A stretch of DNA of 19,668 nt, taken from contig CAZXMB010000044.1 of NCBI GenBank assembly GCA_964641715.1, positions 1 through 19,668 of the forward strand, given 5' to 3'. Made by a program: the position numbers and the translations under genes. Source of the stretch: CAZXMB01 sp964641715 (lineage in GTDB: Bacteria; Desulfobacterota; BSN033; UBA1163). Of the stretch, positions 8,403 through 14,891 are shown piece by piece (position 1 is the stretch's first letter; each line of letters opens with the position of its first letter). The notes under the pieces were generated by a model that was given only the letters and a program-made list of their open reading frames with translations, made no database searches and was not told the origin of the DNA.

Positions 8403-8933
8403 TCAAAGCCTGCTTCGCCTCCTCAACAACAGGATCACGGATACCCCCGCAGTAAAAATCACCGTTGTTTCCCCCAAGGTATCGTACCCCCGGTAATCGG
8501 CCAGGCCATAAGTCACCATATTGGGAACAGCGGTCTCTTTCAACCCCTTTTCGATCCATCGGACCACGAAGGCATACCTCAGTACATTGATCCTGTCCCC
8601 TTCTCTCCTTATCCAATAATACTTTTCTTCCGGTGCGTAATGGGGCTCCTGTTTCGAAATGGAGGCATTCCACTCTCCCGCCGTATCAGGAACCTTCTCC
8701 ACGCGCAAAGGGGCAGGAAATCCGCGTTTCACCAATTCCCCGGACAATTTCCCGGGGACAAGTCCCTGATCCAGAAAAGGCATGATCTGTGCCGCCTCCA
8801 GTGTGAACAATTTTACAGCCTTAATAGGAGGTGCCTGAGGATCGCCGAAAACGGGAATGTCCTCCGCGATGTAGATAAAAAGACCGCACAGAAGAATAAT
8901 CAAGGCAATGGCAATGATCCTGAGACCATTCAT
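8403..8933 (-). CDS. MbhE-like antiporter/hydrogenase membrane subunit (MrpA C-terminal domain homologue)
   Basis: This 176-aa protein has an N-terminal hydrophobic helix (about residues 3-22), a long extracytoplasmic-looking middle and a C-terminal helix. The C-terminal sequence VTYGLADYRGYDTLGETTV matches the DFRGFDTLGE-type motif of the MbhE domain, which in Mrp antiporters is the end of MrpA. The ATG at 8933 overlaps the upstream stop as ATGA; a GTG four codons earlier (8945) is an alternative. The middle part, including RYAFVVRWIEKGLKET, is not conserved enough for me to interpret. Its neighbours (DUF4040 gene before, mnhB after) reproduce the domain order of a split MrpA C-terminus. Confidence 0.85.
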   Translation of the reverse strand: MNGLRIIAIALIILLCGLFIYIAEDIPVFGDPQAPPIKAVKLFTLEAAQIMPFLDQGLVPGKLSGELVKRGFPAPLRVEKVPDTAGEWNASISKQEPHYAPEEKYYWIRREGDRINVLRYAFVVRWIEKGLKETAVPNMVTYGLADYRGYDTLGETTVIFTAGVSVILLLRRRSRL

Positions 8934-9175
8934 TTCTTTTCCCACCTCGTTGTTCTGGAGATGGCGGCAATAAGAAAAGCGGTCGTGGCCCCTGCCCCAA
9001 CCGCCGCTTCGGTAAAACCCACATCAACAGATTGCAATTCGACCCAGATGAGGGCCATGAGAAAGCTATAAGCACTCAGGAGGATGACCGAACTCAGAAG
9101 GTCTCTGAGGGAGACGGCCGCTATGGCAATCGCCACAATGAAGAATAGCAGAATGAGATCAAGGGAAAGAATCAT
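8930..9175 (-). CDS. DUF4040 / MbhD-like subunit (MrpA C-terminal domain homologue)
   Basis: This short three-helix membrane protein (81 aa) has the DUF4040/MbhD signature: LRDLLSSVILLSAYSFLMA and then DVGFTEAAVGAGATTAF. The latter carries the conserved FTEAAVGAG glutamate segment. In Mrp antiporters this domain lies inside MrpA; in Mbh hydrogenases it is the separate MbhD subunit, as here. The ATG is preceded by GGAGAAGG at a suitable distance. The stop overlaps the MbhE-like start by four bases. It starts 33 bases after the mnhE-like stop. Confidence 0.88.
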   Translation of the reverse strand: MILSLDLILLFFIVAIAIAAVSLRDLLSSVILLSAYSFLMALIWVELQSVDVGFTEAAVGAGATTAFLIAAISRTTRWEKK

Positions 9176-9208
9176 TGAAAGGCCTTCTCCGTAAAAAGGG
9201 GGTTCAGC

Positions 9209-9718
9209 TCACACTCCTGTCTCCATGAAGACATGGGCTATTTTCCTCTGCATGGTCTGATCAACGAGAAGCGCATCCGCGGGCTCTTTTGCAATGGCAT
9301 GGACACGGAACTTTCCTTTTTCAGGTTCCACTGAGATGGTGATCGTTCCCGGAGTCAAAGTGATCGAATTAGCCAGGGTGACCAGTGAAAATTCCCCTCG
9401 AAGTTCCGTCTCAAATTCAATGATTCTTGGATCGATCGGCATCCTGGGATGTAAAACCCTGTAGGCCACATCCACATTGGCCAGGACGATCTGCCAGAGT
9501 TCCCATGGAATATAGATAAGGAGACGGAGTGATTTTAAGATCCCTTTTTCGCTCTTCCCCTTCACGAGGAGGTCATGGGAGAGGATAGCCACCAGTGCAC
9601 AGCAGACCAGTCCGGAGATGAGGTGGAATGTATCGAAGAGCCCTGAGAGAAGAATCCAGAATACGGCCATGATGATAAAAGTGAGCAGGATTCCGGACCC
9701 CTTATCTTTCAACCTCAT
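9209..9718 (-). CDS. mnhE: Na+/H+ antiporter subunit E (MnhE/MrpE)
   Basis: This is a membrane subunit (169 aa) with about two N-terminal helices and a cytoplasmic C-terminal domain, required for assembly of Mrp antiporters. The family motif SITLTPGTITISVE is present in the middle of the protein, and the helix segment WELWQIVLANVDVAYRVL matches the family. The start overlaps the mnhG stop as ATGA, so the two are probably translationally coupled. Length is normal for the family. Confidence 0.93.
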   Translation of the reverse strand: MRLKDKGSGILLTFIIMAVFWILLSGLFDTFHLISGLVCCALVAILSHDLLVKGKSEKGILKSLRLLIYIPWELWQIVLANVDVAYRVLHPRMPIDPRIIEFETELRGEFSLVTLANSITLTPGTITISVEPEKGKFRVHAIAKEPADALLVDQTMQRKIAHVFMETGV

Positions 9719-10044
9719 CTCCTTTTCTCCCCTAAATGCCAGGGTTCCACCCCCGTTTTGTAAGCGGATTTCATGAGGGCATGAGTTGCGGTTGGATTGG
9801 CAATGAAAATGAAAAAGATGAGAAAGGCAAGCTTTGCGGGGACAAGAAGCGTTTCTGGATACTGGAAGAGATGGTAAACCATTGTTCCCAGGATCAGGAG
9901 TCCTCCACCCAGTGTGTCACACTTGCCTGTTGCATGGAGCCGGGTATAGAAATCGGGAAATCTCAGCAATCCAATGGAGCCTACCAGGGTAAAAAAGATA
10001 CCCGCCCCCAGTAACGCCGTCACGATCACATGGATTACGACCAT
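9715..10044 (-). CDS. mnhG: Monovalent cation/H+ antiporter subunit G (MnhG/MrpG)
   Basis: This is a small three-helix membrane subunit (109 aa) of the PhaG/MnhG/YufB family. The signature SIGLLRFPDFYTRLHATGKCDTLG is clear (residues about 23-46; shown only in part by the RFPDFYTRLHA core). It overlaps the mnhF end by ten bases and the mnhE start by four, so the three genes are tightly coupled. The length is typical. Confidence 0.94.
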   Translation of the reverse strand: MVVIHVIVTALLGAGIFFTLVGSIGLLRFPDFYTRLHATGKCDTLGGGLLILGTMVYHLFQYPETLLVPAKLAFLIFFIFIANPTATHALMKSAYKTGVEPWHLGEKRR

Positions 10045-10301
10045 AATTCACCTCTTTCGAGATATCTTGCGAAGACCAGAGTCCCGATGAAGTTGATCAT
10101 GGCATAGAGAAGGGCGATATCGAAAAAATAGGGTCTTTCGAAATAATATCCCATGACCACCAGGAGAGCGATCGTTTTAGTTCCAATAATATTCACCGCT
10201 GCCACCCTATTGAATACCCCGGGGCCGGCCACCGCTCTATACAAAGAGAGCCCCACCGCTATGGCAATGAACAAAAGGGTTATCCAAAATACCGTAATCA
10301 T
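10035..10301 (-). CDS. mnhF: Monovalent cation/H+ antiporter subunit F (MnhF/MrpF)
   Basis: This is a small three-helix membrane subunit (88 aa) of the MrpF/PhaF family. The GPGVFNRVAAVNIIGTKTIA segment matches the family's GPtxxDRvxAxd motif, and the DIALLYAMINFIGTLVFARYLE ending is typical. The ATG at 10301 has AGGAAAG upstream. A longer form would need a TTG at 10364 and would add a hydrophilic tail, so it was not chosen. It is the first gene of the antiporter/K+ uptake operon, with a long non-coding leader in front. Confidence 0.93.
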   Translation of the reverse strand: MITVFWITLLFIAIAVGLSLYRAVAGPGVFNRVAAVNIIGTKTIALLVVMGYYFERPYFFDIALLYAMINFIGTLVFARYLERGELWS

Positions 10302-10601
10302 CTTTCTTTCCTCTGGAGTGTGAATGGATCTATTTGATTGGGGTCTAATAGCCACTTGAACCAAAAAATCGGCCTCTGACCCCTTCTCTCACGGGCGGCA
10401 TTCAAAATCCGAAACGAAAAACTCAATTAAAGATCATCCCCCCTCAGATTGGCCTTACATAAGAAAATAAAGGTAATTCAACGGAGCAGAAGGTATATAC
10501 CACACTCCTCTTTCCACTTTCAATAGGGAATATCCCTTGAACGGATCATCCACCGTTCTGCTCCCATTAATGGCCCTTCTTAACCCGGGATAAAAAAGAG
10601 G
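10302..10601 (-). promoter_or_regulatory. Non-coding leader of the antiporter operon with hairpin
   Basis: No convincing gene lies in these 300 bases. GGGGTC (10340-10345) and GACCCC (10378-10383) form a 6-bp stem, with an inner AGCC/GGCC pairing that needs one G-U pair. This hairpin sits about 40 bases before the mnhF start. Further up are small dyads: AGGGA/TCCCT at 10525-10537, GAACGG/CCGTTC at 10539-10558, and CCATTAATGG at 10564-10573. I do not recognise a known riboswitch. It may be a regulatory 5' leader or simply intergenic sequence. Confidence 0.3.
10494..10523 (-). promoter_or_regulatory. Candidate sigma70-type promoter for the antiporter operon
   Basis: On the minus strand TTGAAA (10523 down to 10518) is followed after 18 bases by TATATA (10499 down to 10494). 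Transcription would start near 10487, giving a leader of about 185 bases before mnhF. This is a sequence match only; the leader contains other AT-rich stretches. Confidence 0.4.
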
Positions 10602-12113
10602 CTAAAAGATGTCTGCGGAAAAGATATAAATCTCTGTATCCTTCTCTTTCCAGGCATTGGATGGAAGTCCCGCCTTCTGGCAGGTATTCTCTAAAAAGGT
10701 CTGGCGGTCCCATCCATATTCCGTTGCCACCTGGGGAAGGAGAAGCCCCGAGAACCATCCCTTTTTGATATAGATCCCATGTTTTCCGACCTCAATCTCA
10801 TTCATATTGGTTATTTTTTTTAAAGGGGTCAGAACGGAGATCTCAATATCAAGATCAGGGAGTTCCTTCTCGCTCACCGGCATGAACCTCGGGTCCCGAA
10901 AAGCGGCGGCCTCCGCCATCTCCTCAATCGTTTTATGCAGGGGGCCATGCCCTTCGATGTACCCGATGCATCCTCTCAATTGACCTTTTTTATGAAGGGA
11001 AACAAATGCCCCCCGGTTCTCTTTCAGGATTGGGGAGTCTATCTTAAACTCCGGGCTCGGCCTCCCTTTGACCTTATTCTCAATCACCGTCTTCGCAATA
11101 TGATGAAGCATTCTCTTCTCCCCTTCGTTTAACCCCAAATCGATCCCTACCCTTCTCTCCTCTTTCATCTTTTCTTCTCCTCCTCCGGCCTTATAAAGAA
11201 CGGCCGAAGCATACCCGACCACACGGCTTCGCTCTCCTGTGACATCTCCGGAATTGAGGTATTTAAGAACCTTTCCTCTATTGGCCCCCAGGGCCTTCGC
11301 AGCCAGCATGATCGTGATGACAGGGCCACCCCCGCAGGCCTCACAACGGCCGCCCCGGAGATCCCTGCCCAATCCTTCCGGATCGAATTCTTCCAAATGC
11401 TTCAAAACCATTTTGTCCAGACGAACCGCCTCCTTATAGCTATGAAAGTGAGAGAGGTCTGTGCTGGCAATGAGGAGGACCTTCTTCTCCTTGATCGTTT
11501 CCGAAATGGCAAAGGAAAGGGACTGACAGGTTTCCCAGCTCCAGTAAGGCTCCATCACGATGGGAATCAGTTTAAACGATCTTATTGCCACCTGAAGAAA
11601 GGGAATCTGAATCTCCAGGGAATGCTCCTGGCTGTGGGCCTCTGGAAGAAATTGGATCCCCTTCCAGATCTTCATCATCTTCTTGGAAAGCTCGGTGTCG
11701 ACGGGGACAATCCCGAGGGGAGTCCGGTAACCTCCCCGGTCATAAAGGGATGCCCCTTTAAAATCAACCCGATGACTGGGCGAAACCACCACGACGGAAT
11801 CAAAGGTCTTTCCCTCGATCAATTTATATGCATAGGCTGCCACTTGCCCAGAGTATTGATATGCCGCATGCGGCGAGACGAGGGCAACAACTTTCCCGGC
11901 TATCTTCTCCTGTTTCGCATTCTCTAAGTATCTTCTTAACTGATTTGAGAGGACGTCCGGGTTGTCAGGATACCATGTCCCCGCTACCACAGGTTCCCTG
12001 ATATCTCCCATTCCCGTCTCCTTTTTTGAGATCTGGGCCTCAGCGCCCATTCCGGTGAGGATCAGAAAGCTGATCAAAATAAGGATGGGAAGGTATCTTC
12101 CTCTCTTCTTCAT
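10602..12113 (-). CDS. Exported Memo-AMMECR1 fusion (AmmeMemoRadiSam proteins B and A)
   Basis: This 503-aa protein fuses two domains of the AmmeMemoRadiSam system. Residues 1-26 look like a signal peptide: MKKRGR, a hydrophobic core, then GAEA before Q27. Residues about 38-310 are a Memo-like domain related to class III non-haem iron dioxygenases, with candidate metal ligands H82 (SPHAAYQYSG), H114 (SPSHR), H164 (SQEHSLE) and C260 (CEACGGGPV). Residues about 328-503 are an AMMECR1 domain with the hallmark LRGCIGY (379-385) and AAAFRDPRF. The usual third partner, a radical SAM enzyme, is not in the window. Biochemical function is unknown. The frame opens with a TTG one codon upstream; the ATG at 12113, six bases past the dtd stop, gives the better signal peptide. 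Confidence 0.9.
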   Translation of the reverse strand: MKKRGRYLPILILISFLILTGMGAEAQISKKETGMGDIREPVVAGTWYPDNPDVLSNQLRRYLENAKQEKIAGKVVALVSPHAAYQYSGQVAAYAYKLIEGKTFDSVVVVSPSHRVDFKGASLYDRGGYRTPLGIVPVDTELSKKMMKIWKGIQFLPEAHSQEHSLEIQIPFLQVAIRSFKLIPIVMEPYWSWETCQSLSFAISETIKEKKVLLIASTDLSHFHSYKEAVRLDKMVLKHLEEFDPEGLGRDLRGGRCEACGGGPVITIMLAAKALGANRGKVLKYLNSGDVTGERSRVVGYASAVLYKAGGGEEKMKEERRVGIDLGLNEGEKRMLHHIAKTVIENKVKGRPSPEFKIDSPILKENRGAFVSLHKKGQLRGCIGYIEGHGPLHKTIEEMAEAAAFRDPRFMPVSEKELPDLDIEISVLTPLKKITNMNEIEVGKHGIYIKKGWFSGLLLPQVATEYGWDRQTFLENTCQKAGLPSNAWKEKDTEIYIFSADIF

Positions 12114-12119
12114 CAACCA

Positions 12120-12566
12120 TTAATCTTTTTTGCTATCCAGCAGAAGGGTGACGGGTCCATCATTGACGAGGTGAACCTCCATTTTGGCCTGGAATTCTCC
12201 AGTCTGGACCGAAATCCCCTGCTCTCTTAATTGAACCACCAATCGTTCATACAGCCTTCTGGCAAGAGCAGGTTCTTCGGCCTCTGTAAAAGAAGGCCTC
12301 CTCCCCTTCCTGCAATCCCCGTAAAGAGTAAATTGGGAAACCACCAGCATCTCTCCCTTAATGTCTTTCAATGAGAGATTGAATTTTCCGGAGTGATCTT
12401 CAAAGATTCTGAGCTCAGGCAGTTTGGAGGTGAAATACGAGAGATCGTCTTCCCCGTCGCCTCTCGCAACACCGATAAAGACCAGCAGGCCACTACCAAT
12501 CTTTCCGATCAATCGGCCATCCACAAAAACCTCTGCCGATTTCACTCTCTGGACGACCGCCCTCAT
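12120..12566 (-). CDS. dtd: D-aminoacyl-tRNA deacylase (DTD)
   Basis: This enzyme hydrolyses D-aminoacyl-tRNAs in the cytoplasm, recycling tRNA and preventing D-amino acids from entering proteins. The protein (148 aa) begins with the family N-terminus MRAVVQRVKSAEV. Both active-site motifs are present: SQFTL (77-81) followed by YGDCRKGRRPSF, and NDGPVT (135-140), which carries the Gly-cisPro pair. The open frame reaches a TTG at 12578, but the ATG at 12566 gives the canonical start. It lies between the EF-G-like gene and the Memo-AMMECR1 gene on the same strand; its stop is six bases from the latter's ATG, so they are likely co-transcribed. Confidence 0.96.
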   Translation of the reverse strand: MRAVVQRVKSAEVFVDGRLIGKIGSGLLVFIGVARGDGEDDLSYFTSKLPELRIFEDHSGKFNLSLKDIKGEMLVVSQFTLYGDCRKGRRPSFTEAEEPALARRLYERLVVQLREQGISVQTGEFQAKMEVHLVNDGPVTLLLDSKKD

Positions 12567-12583
12567 CTTAATACTCAATGGTT

Positions 12584-12660
12584 AATGATCAATAATCATC
12601 GCTCATTTTTATTGCTAACTGCTAATTGATCATTGCTAATTGGACATTGATCATTAATCC
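12584..12660. repeat. Degenerate 7-base-period repeat filling the fusA-dtd spacer
   Basis: From 12612 the sequence reads in exact steps of seven. TTGCTAA occurs at 12612 and 12633, CTGCTAA at 12619, and TTGATCA at 12626 and 12647. Similar heptamers with GATC or AATC continue leftward to about 12584. The array spans almost the whole 87-base gap and reaches the EF-G stop codon. It carries no obvious promoter or terminator. Confidence 0.7.
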
Positions 12661-14750
12661 TCTTTCGCCTTATCCTTCTTCGCCTGAGCAATCACCTTCT
12701 CGCTCAACTGGGCGGGGACTTCCTCATAGTGGGAGAACTCCATGGTGAAGGTTCCTCTGCCTCCTGTCTTCGAATTCAGATCAGGAGCATACTTGAGCAT
12801 CTCCGACATGGGAACATTGGCCTGGATGACCTGATAATTTCCCCTTGAGTCAACCCTCAAGACCCGTCCTCTCCGGCTATTGAGGTCTCCGATGACATCG
12901 CCGATATTTTCGTCCGGGGCGGTGACCTCGACTTTCATGATGGGCTCCAGGAGCACAGGATTGGCTTCCTGTACCCCTTTCTTGAAACACATGATCGCTG
13001 CGATTTTGAAGGCCATTTCAGAGGAATCGACCTCATGGGACTTCCCGTCATAGAAACGGACCTTTACATCCACCACCGGATATCCGGCCACGACCCCGCT
13101 CTGCAGGGCCTCATGAATCCCCTTTTCCACTGCCGGAACGAAATTTCTTGGCACGTTCATCCCGACCAAGGCATTTTCAAATTCAAACCCTTCGCCCCGG
13201 GGAAGAGGAGAAATATCAAAATGGACCTCCGCAAACTGGCCCCGTCCGCCGGTCTGTTTCTTGTGGCGATAGATCACGCCTGTCCTGGTTCCCCGGATGG
13301 TTTCTTTATAGGGAACCTTTGGAGTGCTCAGGTTCACCTCCACGCCAAATTTTCTCCTCAACTTTTCCACGATCACCTCGACATGGGTCTGTCCCACACC
13401 GGAGAGGAGGATCTCCCCTGTCTGCTCATCCCGTGAGGCCATCATGGTCGGATCTTCTTCATGAAGACGTGCCAGCGAGGATGTGATCTTCTCCTCATCA
13501 CCTTTCGTTTTAGGGGTAATCGCATAGGAAATCACGGGCAGGGGGAGTTTGGTCTCTTCAAAGAGGATCGGCTTCTTCTCATCAGAGAAGGTATCCCCTG
13601 TCGTGGTCTCTTTTAATTTGGCCACAGCCACGATATCGCCCACACTCGCAAAACCTACGGGTTTCTGTTTCTTCCCTTCCAGAAGGAAAATCTGCCCGAT
13701 CCTCTCTTTGACTTCCTTTTTGGAATTATAGACCGTCGAATCTGCATTAATACTGCCTGAATAGACCCTGAAGAGGTTCAACTTCCCTGCAAAGGGGTCG
13801 GCGATCGTCTTGAAAATGAAAGCGGAGAAAGGGGCATTCTCTTTCGGCTCTCTCGCCTCGGGTTCTCCGGTTTTCACATTCTTCCCCTGTGCAGGTCCCC
13901 TCTCCAAGGGTGAGGGAAAACACAGGGGCATCAGGTCCAGGAGAGGTTGAAGGCCGATATTCTGAAGAGAGGAACCGCAGACTGCCGGGACCAATTTTCT
14001 CTCCAGCGTGCCCTTTCGAAGGCACTGAATAACCTCTTCCGTGGAGACCTCGCCCGACTCCAAATATTTTTCCATTAACTGATCGTCCATTTCGACGGCC
14101 ATCTCAATCAACTTCTCGCGATGGCGGTTCACTTCTTCTTCCATCTCTGGCGGAACATCTTTCACCTCAAACTGACCGGTTCCATCCCCCCGGTAGAGAT
14201 AAGCCTTCCTCTGAATCAGATCGACCACACCCTTAAAACTCCCGTTGCTTCCGATCGGAAGCTGAACCGGGACAGCGGGTTGGGAGGGAAAGGCCTTCCT
14301 CACCTCTTCAACGACTTTGAGAAAATCAGCCCTTTCCATATCCATCTTTCCTACATAGAGGATCCGGGGCACCTGGAATTCATTCGCATATCCCCAAACC
14401 GCCTCTGTCTGGACCTTCACCTCGGAATTTCCTCCGACCACGATAATGGCACCATCCACCACCCTCATCGAAGCCTTAGCCTCGGCGATGAAATTGGCAT
14501 ATCCCGGAGTATCAATCACATAAAACTGATATTTATTCCATTCGAAATGGGCCAGGGAGGCGCTGATGCTGATCTTCCGGTTGATCTCCTCTTGTTCAAA
14601 ATCCATAATGGAGGAACCATCATCCACTCGGCCCAGACGATTATTTTCTCCGGTATCGAAGAGGATCGCCTCAACGAGAGAGGTTTTTCCCTCTCCACCG
14701 TGTCCGAAAGTTCCAATATTTCGAATATAGCTGGGTTCGAATCGCTTCAT
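12654..14750 (-). CDS. fusA: Elongation factor G-like translational GTPase
   Basis: This is a full-length EF-G family GTPase (698 aa). G1 is GHGGEGKTS (16-24), more like EF-G-2/divergent EF-G proteins than the GHVDHGKTT-type loop of canonical EF-G. G3 is DTPG (80-83). The G4 motif, normally NKxD, reads GKMD (134-137), so the asparagine is replaced by glycine. The later EF-G domains, including a domain IV segment GRGQFAEVHFD and a C-terminal TFTMEFSHYEEVPAQL, are intact. The open frame extends to 14876, but ATG 14750 follows an AGGAGAAG site and gives a normal N-terminus. It may be a second EF-G-like protein rather than the main elongation factor; no rpsL/rpsG/tuf neighbours are present, which supports that reading. 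Confidence 0.88.
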   Translation of the reverse strand: MKRFEPSYIRNIGTFGHGGEGKTSLVEAILFDTGENNRLGRVDDGSSIMDFEQEEINRKISISASLAHFEWNKYQFYVIDTPGYANFIAEAKASMRVVDGAIIVVGGNSEVKVQTEAVWGYANEFQVPRILYVGKMDMERADFLKVVEEVRKAFPSQPAVPVQLPIGSNGSFKGVVDLIQRKAYLYRGDGTGQFEVKDVPPEMEEEVNRHREKLIEMAVEMDDQLMEKYLESGEVSTEEVIQCLRKGTLERKLVPAVCGSSLQNIGLQPLLDLMPLCFPSPLERGPAQGKNVKTGEPEAREPKENAPFSAFIFKTIADPFAGKLNLFRVYSGSINADSTVYNSKKEVKERIGQIFLLEGKKQKPVGFASVGDIVAVAKLKETTTGDTFSDEKKPILFEETKLPLPVISYAITPKTKGDEEKITSSLARLHEEDPTMMASRDEQTGEILLSGVGQTHVEVIVEKLRRKFGVEVNLSTPKVPYKETIRGTRTGVIYRHKKQTGGRGQFAEVHFDISPLPRGEGFEFENALVGMNVPRNFVPAVEKGIHEALQSGVVAGYPVVDVKVRFYDGKSHEVDSSEMAFKIAAIMCFKKGVQEANPVLLEPIMKVEVTAPDENIGDVIGDLNSRRGRVLRVDSRGNYQVIQANVPMSEMLKYAPDLNSKTGGRGTFTMEFSHYEEVPAQLSEKVIAQAKKDKAKED

Positions 14751-14795
14751 CTCTTCTCCTTTCTCCTGTTCTATAAAACAGTTTGAAAACAGTAA

Positions 14796-14825
14796 ATTTT
14801 TACTTATTTCTTCAATAAAAGTCAA
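14796..14825 (-). promoter_or_regulatory. Candidate promoter of the EF-G-like gene
   Basis: On the minus strand TTGACT (14825 down to 14820) is followed after 17 bases by the weaker TAAAAA (about 14802 to 14797) in an AT-rich stretch. It lies about 50-75 bases before the start codon. The -35 match is good and the -10 match is moderate. Confidence 0.4.
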
Positions 14826-14847
14826 CCCTCCCTTGAGAGGATTGACA
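14820..14847. promoter_or_regulatory. Imperfect dyad linking two divergent -35 boxes
   Basis: GTCAA (14821-14825) and TTGAC (14842-14846) are inverted copies, with CCTC and GAGG inner arms between them. The symmetric 26-bp element contains the -35 boxes of both the minus-strand EF-G-like gene and the plus-strand DUF362 gene. It could simply reflect two promoters back to back, or be a regulator site. Confidence 0.35.
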
Positions 14848-14870
14848 CTCCGGCGGGATTCCCTTAGAAT
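14842..14870 (+). promoter_or_regulatory. Strong sigma70-type promoter for the DUF362 gene
   Basis: TTGACA (14842-14847), a 17-base spacer and TAGAAT (14865-14870) match the sigma70 consensus closely. The expected start near 14877 leaves a leader of only about 15 bases, which contains the CGGAGGG ribosome binding site (14880-14886) five bases before the ATG at 14892. Confidence 0.7.
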
Positions 14871-14891
14871 GGCCAAAACGGAGGGTAGAAG

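Noticed and set aside
7933..8673. Extended form of the MnhB-like protein (246 aa)
   Set aside because: The first 92 residues lie inside the MbhE-like gene and do not look like MnhB. The ATG at 8397 gives the normal protein.
5972..10301. Membrane-bound hydrogenase or complex I assignment for the cluster
   Set aside because: MbhD/MbhE-like and NuoL/M/K-like subunits occur, but no hydrogenase, NuoB/C/D/H/I-like or ferredoxin-type gene is present, while the MnhE, F and G subunits are.
10539..10558. GAACGG/CCGTTC inverted repeat as terminator of the Memo-AMMECR1 gene
   Set aside because: The stem is only six base pairs and no U-run follows on the minus strand.
14751..14876. N-terminal extension of the EF-G-like protein
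   Set aside because: It would include the candidate promoter and lacks similarity to EF-G. ATG 14750 has a strong ribosome binding site.
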